DNA of 64,000 nt, taken from Jiangella alba. GTDB taxonomy: Bacteria > Actinomycetota > Actinomycetes > Jiangellales > Jiangellaceae. The notes under the pieces are model-generated. The model had not been told where the DNA came from. It ran no database searches and worked only from the letters and a program-made list of their open reading frames with translations. The translations under genes and the position numbers were made by a program. Each line of letters opens with the position of its first letter. Within the stretch, counting starts at the first letter, position 1. Below, one piece after another: positions 1-10,348 of this stretch. The DNA lies in assembly GCF_900106035.1 (NCBI RefSeq), contig NZ_FNUC01000003.1, forward strand, positions 558,001 through 622,000, given 5' to 3'.

Positions 1-35
1 AATATCGAAACTACTTGTCCAGAACGGAGCCACTC

Positions 36-2486
36 ATGCCTGCCATGTCGCGACGGGGATTGCTGCGTCTCGCCGGGGGAACAGCCGCTGGAGGAGCGCT
101 GGCCGCGACCGCGCCAGGGCTGTCGTCGGTCGCGCGGGCCGACACGTTCGAACGGCGGCCGCTGCCGGCGGACGGCCCGGAACCGGACCTGGAGGCGGCG
201 CTGCGGTGGTGGCCGCCGCAGCGGAACGTGTGGACGCCGATCGGGTGGAAGGGGCACCTGTTCCGGTTCACCTCCGTCTACAACGGCGCCCTGATCTGCG
301 AGCCGAGCTGGGTCATCTCGGCCAAGCCGAACGTGATGCCGTACCAGGGCCGAAACTTCCAGCTCACCGTCGTGATGCCGCAGCGGGTCGGCGGGTTCCG
401 CCCGTTCCCCGACTCCGAGCGCGAGGTCTGGGACGACGACCTCGGGTACCGGAAGCAGGGGTGGCACGAGGACCACGACGCGCCGGTGCTGTGGACGGAG
501 TTCCGGCGCCCGGAGCGCGTGGTCATCCGGCAGTCCGTGTTCGCGCACCTGCCCGGCGCCGGCGAGGTGCAGACCGCCGTCGAGCCGCTGTACTCGTGGG
601 TGCGCTTCGAGGTCACCCACGTCGACCCGGTCGAACCGCCGGACGAGTTCGCGTTCCGGCTGTGGCTGAGCAAGGCGTACATGCGGCCGCAGGGCCCGTA
701 CGAGCAGGAGAACGGCGTCCCGCTGCGGACGGTGCCGGCGCTCGCCCCGCTGGACGGCGGCCTGACCATGCAGCGGGTGTGGAATCCCGACCTCCGGCCG
801 GTCGACGTGCCGATCACGGACGACGACGGCAACGTGCGGCTGATGGTCCGCACGGCCGAGGGCGGCCGGATCACGCTGGCGCCGGGCAGCATGGACGGCG
901 TCTACGACCTGGACCTCAGCCTGCCGGCGCAGGTCGGCAGCCACATCGACCTGCTGGTGCCGCTGCTGCCCGGCGCGCGGGCCGACGTCGAGGGTGAGTA
1001 CGCGCTCGGCTGGGAGGGCGCGCTGGCGGAGTCCGACGGCTTCTGGGCCCCGGACGGCCAGGGCGCCCGCATCACCACCCCGGACAACCACGTGAACCAG
1101 GTGCTGCGCCGCGGCCCGCAGCTGGCCGAGATCGTCGCCGAGAAGAGCCCGGACCTCGGCCTGTTCTCGTTCCTCTCCGGCTCCTACGCCTACGACGTGC
1201 TGTGGAGCACGCCGACGTCGATGATCAGCCACATGTTCCTGGACCGGCTGGGCCTGCACGACGTCGTCGAGCAGCACATCGAGATCTACAAGGAATACCA
1301 GGGCACGCGGACGCCGCCCGGCGCCATCTTCGCCGGCGGGAGCTACCCCGGCTACCTGTCGACGCCGCAGGAGCTGCAGGCGATCGACTGGATGAGCGAC
1401 CACGGTGCGATCCTGGAGATCATCTCGACGCACGCGCTGCTCTCCGGCCGCCGGGAGTTCGTCGACCGGTGGCTGGAGCCAGTGGTGATGGCGTGCGAGT
1501 ACATCGCCCAGGCCGTCGCGCTCACCGGGCATGACGGCGTGCCCGGCCTCATGCCGCCGGGCCACTCGACCGACGAGGGCGTGGAGACGCAGGGGATGAT
1601 CAGCCAGTGCTTCACCTACAAGGGGCTGGCCTCCGCGGTCCGGCTGCTGAAGCGCGAGAAGCACCCCCGCGCGGCCGAGTTCGCCGCCCTCGCCGACACC
1701 TTCCGGGCGACGTACGCCCAGGCCATGCGCGACCTCGGTGACCGCTCGGCGACCTGGACCGACGCCGACGGCAACAGCTGGCCGGTGTTCAGGCCGCAGT
1801 TCACCGGCGACGGCGTCTGGGACGACTTCACGATGCTCGACACCGGCGCGCTGATGTCGGTGTGGGCCGGCCTGATGCCGGCGTCGGACCCGCTGATGAC
1901 GTCGTTCGTCGAGTTCTTCCGGGTCGGCCCGAACACCGCGCTGTTCGACCCCGTCCACCACAACGCCCTGTACCCCGCGGTGCTCGACCACGAACAGTCG
2001 TCGAGCGAGCCGTGCTACAGCTGGAACCTGTTCCACACCTGGCAGCTCGGCGACCGCCAGCGCTACCTGGAGGGGATGTTCGGGCTGATCGCCGGCGGTC
2101 TGTCGCAGGACACCTACATCTCCAGCGAGCACCGCAACGCCATCTACGGGAACCTGTTCTCGTACCCGATCGTGGTGTGGACGATCCTGCACGCGGTCAT
2201 CGACGACAGCCTCGAGGACGACATCCTGCACCTGCTCCGGCTGTGCCCGCTGTCCTGGATCTCGGGCGACACACGGACGACGTTCGAGCAGGTCGCGACG
2301 CAGTACGGTCCCGTCGACCTCGAGTTCGGCCTGGAGGACGACGGGCGGACGCTCGACGTGACGGTGACGGGTCACTGGCACCACGCGCCGCGCCGGACGA
2401 TCCTGCACCTCCCGCCGCTGCCCGACGTGCGCACCGTCGTCGTCAACGGCCGCCGCTACGCAGCGCGGGAGACCATCGTGATCTAG
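36..2486 (+). CDS. Tat-exported (alpha/alpha)6-barrel glycosidase-like protein
   Basis: About 816 residues. I chose the ATG at 36 because GGAG lies 6 bases upstream; a TTG at 15 is also in frame. The N-terminus has a twin-arginine signal (SRRGLLRLAGG followed by an Ala-rich stretch and AXA-like cleavage region), so the protein is probably exported folded. An N-terminal beta-rich part (to about residue 350) is followed by a helical part with motifs such as YAYDVLWSTPTS, GGSYPGYLST and PCYSWNLFHTW, which recall six-hairpin glycosidases. I cannot assign a GH family or substrate. It converges on the helicase gene, and the two stop codons share CTAG at 2483-2486. Confidence 0.6.
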   Translation: MPAMSRRGLLRLAGGTAAGGALAATAPGLSSVARADTFERRPLPADGPEPDLEAALRWWPPQRNVWTPIGWKGHLFRFTSVYNGALICEPSWVISAKPNVMPYQGRNFQLTVVMPQRVGGFRPFPDSEREVWDDDLGYRKQGWHEDHDAPVLWTEFRRPERVVIRQSVFAHLPGAGEVQTAVEPLYSWVRFEVTHVDPVEPPDEFAFRLWLSKAYMRPQGPYEQENGVPLRTVPALAPLDGGLTMQRVWNPDLRPVDVPITDDDGNVRLMVRTAEGGRITLAPGSMDGVYDLDLSLPAQVGSHIDLLVPLLPGARADVEGEYALGWEGALAESDGFWAPDGQGARITTPDNHVNQVLRRGPQLAEIVAEKSPDLGLFSFLSGSYAYDVLWSTPTSMISHMFLDRLGLHDVVEQHIEIYKEYQGTRTPPGAIFAGGSYPGYLSTPQELQAIDWMSDHGAILEIISTHALLSGRREFVDRWLEPVVMACEYIAQAVALTGHDGVPGLMPPGHSTDEGVETQGMISQCFTYKGLASAVRLLKREKHPRAAEFAALADTFRATYAQAMRDLGDRSATWTDADGNSWPVFRPQFTGDGVWDDFTMLDTGALMSVWAGLMPASDPLMTSFVEFFRVGPNTALFDPVHHNALYPAVLDHEQSSSEPCYSWNLFHTWQLGDRQRYLEGMFGLIAGGLSQDTYISSEHRNAIYGNLFSYPIVVWTILHAVIDDSLEDDILHLLRLCPLSWISGDTRTTFEQVATQYGPVDLEFGLEDDGRTLDVTVTGHWHHAPRRTILHLPPLPDVRTVVVNGRRYAARETIVI

Positions 2487-5400
2487 GCGGTGTCGTAGAG
2501 CGCGTCGATGGCCTTGAACAGGCGCTTCTCCGACACCGGCTGGGCGGTGCCGAGCTCCTGGGCGAACAGGCTGACCCGCAGTTCCTCGATCATCCGGCGG
2601 ACGGCGTCGTGCCCGGGGGTGGGGCCGTGGCCGGGCGGGAGGGCGGCGAGCGCGGCCTCGTACTCCTCGGTGACCCGGCGGACGGTCTCCATGTGCTGGT
2701 GGTCGCGCTGCGGGCTGGTCGGCAGCTTCTCCAGCCGGCGCTCGATGCCCTTCAGGTAGCGCAGCAGGTCGGGCATTCGCCGCCGCCCGGTGGACGTGAC
2801 GAAGCCGGGCGGCATCAGGCGGGCGAGGTGGTCGCGGGCGTCGACCAGGGACGCCGTCAGCGCGAGGCTCGTGGTGCTCTTCAACGCCGCCGCGACCCGG
2901 TGGGCGACGTCGAGCACCTTCTCGACGTCGGCGACCACCTCGAAGACGGTCTCGATGAGGTCGGAGCGGACCCGCTCGCGCAGCGCCGCGAACGCGGCCT
3001 CGTCCCACGCCGGGCCGCCGGCCTCGCCGACCAGCCAGTCGACCGACGCGGCGGCGACGTCGTCGAGCAGGGTCGCGACGGAGCCGTCAGGGTTCTGGCT
3101 GAGCACCAGCTTCGACCGGTTGGTGAGGTGACGCTGCACGAACGACGTCGGCGACGCGATGTCGAGCAGCAGCAGCCGCCGGTTGCCCGTCCACATGGCC
3201 CGGGCCTGGTCGGCCGGGGTGGGCAGCACCTTCAGCGCGACCGTCGCACCCTCGTCGACCAGCGCCGGGTAGCCCGTGACGACGTGGCCGGAGCGGCGCT
3301 GCTCGAACGTGCGCGGCACCTCGCCGCCCGGCCATGCGGTCAGGCCGGTGCGCTCGATGCTGCTGGCCGCGGCCGCCATGGTCTGACGCAACTGCTGCTT
3401 CAGCCGCACCTTCAGCGCGTCGAGATCCTTGCCCTCGCCGGCCGGCTTGCCCTTCTCGTCCAGCACCCGGAACGTCATGCGCAGGTGGTCGGGCACCTTG
3501 CTCAGGTCGAAGTCGTCGGCCGTCACCGGCACGGCCCGCAGCCGGTGCAGCACCCGGGCCAGCGCGGCGGTGAACGACTGCCGCGACGGCGGCAGCTGGG
3601 CGAGCGCCTCGCGCGCGGTGTCGGGCGCCGGGACGAACGAGCGGCGCAACTGCTTCGGCAGCGCCTTGATCAGCGCCGTCACCAGCTCCGGCCGCAGCCC
3701 CGGGACCTGCCAGTCGAACCCGTCGGGCTCGACCTGGTTGAGCACCTCGATCGGGACGTGCACCGTGACGCCGTCGGCGCTGGACCCCGGCTCGAACTGG
3801 TACGTCAGCCGCAGGCCGAGGTCGTCGCCGGGCCAGCTGTCGGGGTAGTCGGTCTGGGTGACGGCGCCGGCGGCGTCGGTGGTCAGCAGGTCGGTGCTGA
3901 ACGTGAGGAGGTCGGGACGCTCGTGCCGGGCCTTCTTCCACCAGCTGTCGAAGTGGCGTCCGGACACGACGTCGGCGGGGATGCGCTGGTCGTAGAACTC
4001 GAACAGCGTCTCGTCGTCGACGACGATGTCGCGGCGGCGGGCGCGGTGCTCGAGCTCCTCGACGTCGTCCAGCAGCTCGCGGTTCTCGTGGAAGAACTTG
4101 TGATGGGTCGTCCAGTCGCCCTCGACCAGCGCGTGCCGGATGAACAGCTCGCGGCTCAGCTCGGCGTCGACGCGGGAGTACTGCACCTTGCGCCGCGGCA
4201 CGATGACCACGCCGTAGAGCATGACCTTCTCGTAGCCGACGACGGCGCCGGCCTTGCGCTCCCAGTGCGGCTCGCTGAACGTCCGCTTCACCAGGTGCTC
4301 GGCCAGCGGCTCGGCCCAGGCGGGGTCGATGCGGGCGTTGACGCGCGCCCACAGCCGCGACGTCTCGACCAGCTCGGCCGACATCACCCAGCGCGGCGGC
4401 TTCTTGAACAGCCCCGACCCGGGGAAGACGGCGAACTTCGCGCCGCGCGCGCCCTGGTACTCGTTGATCGACTCGTCCTTGACGCCGATGTGCGAGAGCA
4501 GCCCCGACAGCAGCGACTGGTGGATGTGATCGGGCGCGCCGTCGGGGGTGTTGAGCGTGACGCCGAGCGGCTTCACCAGCTGGCGCAGCTGCGACTCGAG
4601 ATCCTGCCACTCGCGAATGCGCAGGTAGTTGAGGTGCTCGGTGCGGCAGAGGCGCCGGAAGGCGCTGGAGGAGAGGGCGTCCTGCTGCTCCTTGACGTAC
4701 TTCCAGAGGTTGAGGAACGCCAGGAAGTCCGACGTCGGGTCGGCGAAGCGCGCGTGGAACGCATCGGCGACCTCGCGCTGGTCGGTCGGCCGCTCTCGGG
4801 GGTCCTGGATGGTCAGCCCGGCGGCGATGACCAGCACCTCGCGGACGCAGCCGTTGCGGTTCGCCTCGAGGATCATCCGGGCCAGCCGCGGGTCGATGGG
4901 CAGTTGCGACAGCGACCGTCCGGTGGTGGTGAGACGCTCCTTCGGGTCGCGGGCGGCGGGATCGAGCGCCCCCAGCTCGACCAGCAGGTTGACGCCGTCG
5001 GCGACGCTGCGGCGGTCGGGCGGGTCGAGGAACGGGAACGCCGCGACGTCGCCCAGCCCGAGCGCCGTCATCTGCAGGATGACCGACGCGAGGTTCGTGC
5101 GCAGGATCTCCGGCTCGGTGAACGCGGGCCGCGCGTCGAAGTCGTCCTCGGAGTACAGGCGGACGCAGATGCCGTCGGAGAGCCGGCCGCAGCGACCGGC
5201 CCGCTGCCGCGCCGACGCCTGCGACACCGGCTCGATCGGCAGCCGCTGCACCTTCGTCCGGTTGCTGTAGCGGGAGATGCGCGCCGTGCCGGGGTCGACG
5301 ACGTAGCGGATGCCGGGCACCGTCAGCGACGTCTCGGCGACGTTCGTGGCCAGCACGATGCGCCGTCCGGTGTGCTGCTGGAACACGCGGTGCTGCTCGG

Positions 5401-6412
5401 CGGCCGACAGCCGGGCGTAGAGCGGGAGCACCTCGAGCGTCCCCTGCGGCGCGGCCGCGTACCGCTTGCGCAGCGCGTCGGCGGTGTCGCGGATCTCCCG
5501 CTCGCCGGACAGGAACACCAGGACGTCGCCCGGCGCCTCCAGCGCCAGCTCGTCGCACGCGTCGACGATGGCCTGGATCTGGTCGCGCGGCTCGCCACCG
5601 GCCTCGTCGGTCTCCGGTTCGAGCGGGCGGTAGCGGACCTCGACCGGGTACGTCCGGCCGCTGACCTCGATGATCGGGGCGTCGTCGAAGTGCTGCGCGA
5701 ACCGCTCGGGGTCGATCGTCGCCGAGGTGATGACGACCTTGAGGTCGGGCCGCTTCGGCAGCAGCTGCTTGAGGTAGCCCAGGATGAAGTCGATGTTCAG
5801 GCTGCGCTCGTGCGCCTCGTCGATGATCAGCGTGTCGTAGCGGCGCAGCAGGCGGTCCTGCCCGATCTCGGCCAGCAGGATGCCGTCGGTCATCAGCTTG
5901 ACCAGCGTGTCGTCGCCGGCCTTCGCCGTGAACCGGACCTGGTAGCCGACGGCGCGGCCCAGCTCGGTGTGCAGTTCCTCGGCGACCCGCTCGGCGACGG
6001 TGCGCGCGGCCAGCCGGCGCGGCTGGGTGTGCCCGATGGCGCCGCGGATGCCCCGGCCCAGCTCGAGGCAGATCTTCGGCAGCTGCGTCGTCTTCCCGGA
6101 CCCCGTCTCACCGGCGACGATGACGACCTGGTGGTCGCGGATCGCGGCGGCGATCTCGTCGCGGCGCTGGCTGACCGGCAGTTCCTGCGGGTACCGCACG
6201 GCGGGGACGGTCGCCTTGCGGCGCTCGACCCGCCGCTCCGCGGCGTCGACCTCGTGCGCGATCTCGGCCAGCGCAGACGTTCGCGCCTCGCCGTCGCGGA
6301 CCTTGCGCACGCCGTCGAGCCTGCGCGCGAGCCGCCGCTCGTCGCGCAGCGTCAGCTCTGGCAGCCGGGCGCGCAGATCGGCCAACGTGGTCGTGGTGGG
6401 GGAGGCAGGCAT
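2483..6412 (-). CDS. hrpA: ATP-dependent RNA helicase HrpA (DEAH box)
   Basis: 1309 residues, the usual length for bacterial HrpA. Walker A GETGSGKT is at residues 101-108, DEAH at about 198-201, the SAT motif at about 230, and the QRAGRCGR motif VI further on. HA2/OB-fold regions and the long HrpA-specific C-terminal extension (DUF3418-like) follow. It unwinds RNA using ATP in the cytoplasm; in other bacteria HrpA acts on mRNA processing and stalled ribosomes. It stands alone, transcribed away from the GH65 operon. Its stop overlaps the stop of the facing gene. Confidence 0.95.
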   Translation of the reverse strand: MPASPTTTTLADLRARLPELTLRDERRLARRLDGVRKVRDGEARTSALAEIAHEVDAAERRVERRKATVPAVRYPQELPVSQRRDEIAAAIRDHQVVIVAGETGSGKTTQLPKICLELGRGIRGAIGHTQPRRLAARTVAERVAEELHTELGRAVGYQVRFTAKAGDDTLVKLMTDGILLAEIGQDRLLRRYDTLIIDEAHERSLNIDFILGYLKQLLPKRPDLKVVITSATIDPERFAQHFDDAPIIEVSGRTYPVEVRYRPLEPETDEAGGEPRDQIQAIVDACDELALEAPGDVLVFLSGEREIRDTADALRKRYAAAPQGTLEVLPLYARLSAAEQHRVFQQHTGRRIVLATNVAETSLTVPGIRYVVDPGTARISRYSNRTKVQRLPIEPVSQASARQRAGRCGRLSDGICVRLYSEDDFDARPAFTEPEILRTNLASVILQMTALGLGDVAAFPFLDPPDRRSVADGVNLLVELGALDPAARDPKERLTTTGRSLSQLPIDPRLARMILEANRNGCVREVLVIAAGLTIQDPRERPTDQREVADAFHARFADPTSDFLAFLNLWKYVKEQQDALSSSAFRRLCRTEHLNYLRIREWQDLESQLRQLVKPLGVTLNTPDGAPDHIHQSLLSGLLSHIGVKDESINEYQGARGAKFAVFPGSGLFKKPPRWVMSAELVETSRLWARVNARIDPAWAEPLAEHLVKRTFSEPHWERKAGAVVGYEKVMLYGVVIVPRRKVQYSRVDAELSRELFIRHALVEGDWTTHHKFFHENRELLDDVEELEHRARRRDIVVDDETLFEFYDQRIPADVVSGRHFDSWWKKARHERPDLLTFSTDLLTTDAAGAVTQTDYPDSWPGDDLGLRLTYQFEPGSSADGVTVHVPIEVLNQVEPDGFDWQVPGLRPELVTALIKALPKQLRRSFVPAPDTAREALAQLPPSRQSFTAALARVLHRLRAVPVTADDFDLSKVPDHLRMTFRVLDEKGKPAGEGKDLDALKVRLKQQLRQTMAAAASSIERTGLTAWPGGEVPRTFEQRRSGHVVTGYPALVDEGATVALKVLPTPADQARAMWTGNRRLLLLDIASPTSFVQRHLTNRSKLVLSQNPDGSVATLLDDVAAASVDWLVGEAGGPAWDEAAFAALRERVRSDLIETVFEVVADVEKVLDVAHRVAAALKSTTSLALTASLVDARDHLARLMPPGFVTSTGRRRMPDLLRYLKGIERRLEKLPTSPQRDHQHMETVRRVTEEYEAALAALPPGHGPTPGHDAVRRMIEELRVSLFAQELGTAQPVSEKRLFKAIDALYDTA

Positions 6413-6637
6413 ACGTCGTCAAGCCTACGGTGCCCGGCAAGGACGGAGCACCTGGTTATCGGGGTGGAGGCGGCCGGGTCGGGGCGGTCACGCGGGGCCG
6501 GTGGGGCCGGGGCTGCCGATTCCCGCGCGCGGCGATCTTGTCGGTGCCCGCCCGTAGGGTGGGCACCCTCCCTAGAGGGGCGGGTCATGCCTACCACGAC
6601 GCGCGCACGGCCGACGTCGGCGCGGCGGAGTGCGGGG

Positions 6638-6669
6638 AGGCGGGGTGCGGGGAGACGTCCCCACACCCC
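6638..6669. terminator. GC-rich hairpin after the GH65 operon
   Basis: Arms of 8 bp (GCGGGGTG at 6638-6645 with CACCCCGC at 6662-6669) continue, after one mismatch, into a second 5-bp block (GGGGA with TCCCC). It lies just past the stop of the GH65 gene and is a plausible factor-independent terminator without a clear T-tract, as is common in actinomycetes. The rest of 6413-6637 holds no gene I can support; a short inverted repeat (AGGGTG-GG-CACCCT) sits at 6556-6569 upstream of hrpA. Confidence 0.45.
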
Positions 6670-6689
6670 GCACCCACAACCCTGTGACG

Positions 6690-9077
6690 TCAGCTGGTCG
6701 CGGTCGTCGTGTGCACCCCGCGCCGGACCGGAGCGCGTCCGGCCGGCTGGTGCGGTTCCGGCTCGCGCGCCGGCGCCGGCGGGATCTTGACGGTGACCGG
6801 CGCGCTGATGCGGACCGTGACCGGCTCGCCGTGGTGCAGCAGCTCCAGCTGCGAGCCGTCCTCGTGGTCGCCTTCGCGCAGGTAGTACGTGACCTCGTCG
6901 GGCCGGACGCTGACCCGCAGCCGCAGCCCTCGCCACAGCAGCGAGAAGTCCAGCCGGCCGATGCGGCTCGGCAGCCGCGGGGCGAACGAGAGCACGCCGT
7001 CGTGGTCGCGCATGCCGCCGTAGCCGGCGACGAGACCGAGCCACGCCCCGGCGAGCGACGCCAGGTGGACGCCGTCGCTGGTGTTGGAGTGGCTGTCGTG
7101 CAGGTCGGTCAGGGCGGCCTCGCCGAGGTAGTCGTGCGCGAGCTCCAGGTGCCCGGTCTCGGCCGCCATGACGGCCTGGGTGCACGACGACAGCGACGAG
7201 TCGCGGACGGTGCGGGCCTCGTAGTAGCTGAAGTTGCGCACCTTCTCGGCCGGCGTGAACGCGTCGCCGCGCCAGTGCATGGCCAGCACGAGGTCGGACT
7301 GCTTGATGACCTGACGCCGGTAGAGGTCGAAGTAGGGGTGCGTCAGCAGCAGCGGGTAGTCGTCGGGCGCCGTGCCCTCGAAGTCCCACTCCTGGAACCT
7401 CGTGAACCCCTCGGACTGCTGGTGCACGCCCAGTTCGGCGTCGTACGGGATGGTCATGGCGCCGGCGGCGTCGCGCCAGGACGCGGTCTCCTCGTCGTCG
7501 ACCTCCAGGGCGGCGGCGACGTCGGGGTGACGGAGCACGGCGTCGGCGGCGCCGACGAGGTTCCGTTGCGCCATGAGGTTCGTGTAGACGTTGTCGTTGG
7601 ACACCGCCGAGTACTCGTCCGGCCCGGTGACGCCGTCGATGTGGAAGCCGCCGTGACGGTCGTGGTGGCCGAGCGAGCGCCACAGCCGCGCGGTCTCGAC
7701 CAGCAGCTCGACCCCGACCTCGCGCTCGAACACCTCGTCGCCGGTGGCCTGGATGTAGCGCATCGTCGCGTCGGCGATGCCGGCGCCGATGTGGAAGCCG
7801 GCGGTCCCGGCCGGCCAGTAGCCGGACGTCTCGTGGCCGCGGATGGTCCGCCACGGGAACGCCGCGCCCCTCAGGCCCAGGGTGTGGGCCCGCTCGCGGG
7901 CGAGGTCGAGCGTCGCGTGCCGCCAGCGCAGCACCTGCGCGGCCGCGTCGGGCTGGGTGTAGATGAGCACCGGGAGCACGAACATCTCGGTGTCCCAGAA
8001 GACGTGGCCGTCGTACCCGGGACCGGTCAGGCCCTTCGCCGGGATCGGCCGCATCTCGTTGCGCGCGCCGGCCTGCAGGACGTGGAACAGCCCGAACCGG
8101 ACCGCCTGCTGCACCTCGGGGTCGCCGTCGACGCGGACGTCGGCGGCGTCCCAGAACGCGTCGAGATACTCGCGCTGCCCCTGGCAGAGCCCCTCCCAGC
8201 CGGTCAGCCGCGCCGACGCCAGCGCCGCGCCGACCTGGTCGCGCAGCGCCGGCAGCGACCGGCGGCTGGAGAAGCCGTACGCGAGCAGCTTGACGACGCG
8301 CAGCTTCTCGCCCGGCTTGAGCACGCACGCGATGGTGGTGCGGGCCCAGTCGGGGAACGCCTCGGTGCTGACGACGGTGCGGTCGGGGCCCTCGACGACG
8401 TGTGTCATGGCGGCCGCCATGCGCAGGCCGCTGGCCTTCGTCCGGTGGATCAGCAGGCCGCCGGCGCCGTTGGCGATGTGCTCCTCGGACTCCAGCGGCT
8501 CCTCCAGCAGCGCCGCGACGCGCGGGTCCTTCTTGGTGACCGGCAGTTCCTCGTTGGCGACCAGCCCGGACTGGATGACGACGCGGGCCTCGTTCTCGAC
8601 CGGCTCGACCTCGTAGCAGATGGCGGCGACGGCGCGCTGGATGAACGACACCAGCCGGGTCGAGCGGACGCGCACCGCCTGGCCGGCCGGCGAGACCCAC
8701 TCGACGGTGCGGTCCAGCGTGCCGGCGCGCATGTCGAGCACCCGCTCGTGCGCCTGCAGGTCGCCGTAGCGGACGTCGAACGGCTCGTCGTCGACGAGCA
8801 GCCTGATCAGCTTGCCGTTGGTGACGTTGACGACCGTCTGGCCCTGCTCGGGGTAGCCGTAGCCGGCCTCGGCGTAGGGCAGCGGGCGCAGCTCGTAGAA
8901 CGAGTTGAGGTAGCTGCCGGGCAGCCCGTGCGGCTCGCCCTCGTCGAGGTTGGCGCGCAGGCCGATGTGGCCGTTGGACAGCGCGAGCACCGACTCGGAC
9001 TGCGCCAGCAGGTCGAGGTCCAGGGTGGCCTCGCGGATGCGCCACGGCTCGCAGGGGTAGGCGCTCTCGCGGATCAT
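6690..9077 (-). CDS. Glycoside hydrolase family 65 (disaccharide phosphorylase)
   Basis: 795 residues, normal for GH65 phosphorylases (maltose, trehalose, kojibiose and related). The beta-sandwich N-terminal domain is followed by an (alpha/alpha)6 barrel containing [10 protein letters not shown] and GPDEYS; the Glu of GPDEYS matches the family's general acid. Such enzymes split an alpha-glucoside with phosphate to give beta-glucose 1-phosphate. The next upstream gene on this strand is a beta-phosphoglucomutase-like HAD enzyme that overlaps by 4 bases (ATGA), which fits a two-step route from disaccharide to glucose 6-phosphate. There is no signal peptide, so it acts in the cytoplasm. The substrate cannot be read from the sequence. 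Confidence 0.88.
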   Translation of the reverse strand: MIRESAYPCEPWRIREATLDLDLLAQSESVLALSNGHIGLRANLDEGEPHGLPGSYLNSFYELRPLPYAEAGYGYPEQGQTVVNVTNGKLIRLLVDDEPFDVRYGDLQAHERVLDMRAGTLDRTVEWVSPAGQAVRVRSTRLVSFIQRAVAAICYEVEPVENEARVVIQSGLVANEELPVTKKDPRVAALLEEPLESEEHIANGAGGLLIHRTKASGLRMAAAMTHVVEGPDRTVVSTEAFPDWARTTIACVLKPGEKLRVVKLLAYGFSSRRSLPALRDQVGAALASARLTGWEGLCQGQREYLDAFWDAADVRVDGDPEVQQAVRFGLFHVLQAGARNEMRPIPAKGLTGPGYDGHVFWDTEMFVLPVLIYTQPDAAAQVLRWRHATLDLARERAHTLGLRGAAFPWRTIRGHETSGYWPAGTAGFHIGAGIADATMRYIQATGDEVFEREVGVELLVETARLWRSLGHHDRHGGFHIDGVTGPDEYSAVSNDNVYTNLMAQRNLVGAADAVLRHPDVAAALEVDDEETASWRDAAGAMTIPYDAELGVHQQSEGFTRFQEWDFEGTAPDDYPLLLTHPYFDLYRRQVIKQSDLVLAMHWRGDAFTPAEKVRNFSYYEARTVRDSSLSSCTQAVMAAETGHLELAHDYLGEAALTDLHDSHSNTSDGVHLASLAGAWLGLVAGYGGMRDHDGVLSFAPRLPSRIGRLDFSLLWRGLRLRVSVRPDEVTYYLREGDHEDGSQLELLHHGEPVTVRISAPVTVKIPPAPAREPEPHQPAGRAPVRRGVHTTTATS

Positions 9078-9823
9078 CGGCCCGCCTCCACGAGGAGGTC
9101 ACCGAGGTCGGTGACGACGACGTCGGCGCCGTGCTCGCGCAGCGCCTCGGCCTGGCCGACGCGGTCGACGCCGACGACGAAGCCGAAGTCGCCCGCGCGG
9201 CCCGCCTGGACCCCGGCGAGCGCGTCCTCGAACACGGCGGCCTCGCCGGGCGCGACGCCCAGCCGCTCGGCCGCGGCGAGGAAGGAGTCGGGTTCGGGCT
9301 TGCCGCGCAGGCCCTCCGCGCGCGCCGTCAGGCCGTCGACGCGGACCTCGAGGAGGTCGGCGATGCCGGCGGCCGCGACGACCTCGCGGCAGTTCGCGCT
9401 GGCCGACACGACGGCCCGGCGCAGCCCGGCCTCGACGGCCGCGTGCAGGTAGGTGACGGAGCCCGGGTACGGGCGCACGCCGACCTCGCGCAGCCGCTCC
9501 AGCAGCACGACGTTCTTGCGGTTGCCGACGCCGTTGACGGTGTCGGCGGTGCCGGGGTCGTCGGGCGTCCCCTCGGGCAGCGTGATGCCGCGCGAGGCGA
9601 GGAACGAGCGCACGCCGTCGGCGCGCTGTCTGCCGTCGACGTAGACGTTGTAGTCGCTGTCGATGTCGAAGGGAACGAAGGGGTCGTCCGCGCCTTGCGC
9701 GCGGTCGCGGAGAAACGTGTCGAACGTCGCCTTCCAGGCGGCTTTGTGCACTTCCGCGGTGGGTGTGAGGACTCCGTCAAGGTCGAAAAGACACGCCTTG
9801 ATGTGGTCCGGCAGGCCAAGCAT
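9074..9823 (-). CDS. HAD-family beta-phosphoglucomutase-like enzyme
   Basis: 249 residues. HAD motif I is [16 protein letters not shown] near residues 11-26, with both catalytic Asp residues; motif II (Ser in VVSASANC) and motif III/IV ([11 protein letters not shown]) are present. Family members turn beta-glucose 1-phosphate into glucose 6-phosphate. It is first in a two-gene operon with the GH65 phosphorylase, the classical pairing, so the mutase role is more likely than a plain phosphatase role. In actinobacteria, fused or paired GH65-HAD loci are often labelled trehalose-phosphatase-like, but the gene order argues for beta-PGM. Confidence 0.85.
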   Translation of the reverse strand: MLGLPDHIKACLFDLDGVLTPTAEVHKAAWKATFDTFLRDRAQGADDPFVPFDIDSDYNVYVDGRQRADGVRSFLASRGITLPEGTPDDPGTADTVNGVGNRKNVVLLERLREVGVRPYPGSVTYLHAAVEAGLRRAVVSASANCREVVAAAGIADLLEVRVDGLTARAEGLRGKPEPDSFLAAAERLGVAPGEAAVFEDALAGVQAGRAGDFGFVVGVDRVGQAEALREHGADVVVTDLGDLLVEAGR

Positions 9824-9897
9824 TGGACGACCTTAAGTCATCATCCGGGGCGGCGGGTGGCGGCTCTGCGAACCCGCGTGCCGCGGCGGTTGGATGG

Positions 9898-10323
9898 TCA
9901 GGCGTCCTGCCCTTCGGAGGCCGCCTCGATGTCCAGCGGCAACGGCGTGACCTGCACGTCGTCGTCGCCCGGCCGGACGTGCCAGCGGACCACGAGGTCC
10001 GCGACCCGTCCGTGCATCGGCTGGATCAGCAGGTAGTGTTCGGCGTGTCGCGGGCCGAACTCACGCAGGTGGGTCTCGCCCTCCGTGACGGTGAGATCGG
10101 CGGTGTCGAGACGGACGTCGTAGGCGGGCGTGCCGCCGTCGTTGCGCAGGACGTAGCGGTGCTGGCTGAGTCGTTCGAGGCGGAACATCGGCGCCGAGCG
10201 AGCCCGCCGCCGGTACCGGGCGATGCGGCCCGTACCGGACGTGGGCTGGCGCGCGAAGACGACCGTCGCAGCCAGCACGAGCACCACGACCACGGCGATG
10301 ATGAGCAGAACGACGACCGTCAC
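9898..10323 (-). CDS. Small single-pass membrane protein, unknown
   Basis: 141 residues. A single hydrophobic segment (about residues 2-24, rich in Val, Leu and Ile) anchors the protein, followed by a basic stretch (RYRRRARS) and a beta-rich domain of about 95 residues with motifs RLSQHRYVLRNDGG and PAYDVRLDTADL. The soluble part may resemble a small immunoglobulin-like or sensor domain, but I do not recognise the family. It lies 25 bases downstream of the NmrA-like reductase on the same strand and could be co-transcribed. Confidence 0.6.
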   Translation of the reverse strand: MTVVVLLIIAVVVVLVLAATVVFARQPTSGTGRIARYRRRARSAPMFRLERLSQHRYVLRNDGGTPAYDVRLDTADLTVTEGETHLREFGPRHAEHYLLIQPMHGRVADLVVRWHVRPGDDDVQVTPLPLDIEAASEGQDA

Positions 10324-10348
10324 ATTTCGACTGTAATGCGGCCGCGGG

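Noticed and set aside
1862-6790. Very long open frame opposite hrpA (over 1600 codons), and similar long frames opposite the GH65, GroES and heparinase genes
   Set aside because: They run antisense to genes with clear family motifs, are rich in Arg, Ala and Pro, and come from the GC-rich third-position bias. They show no domain or start signals.
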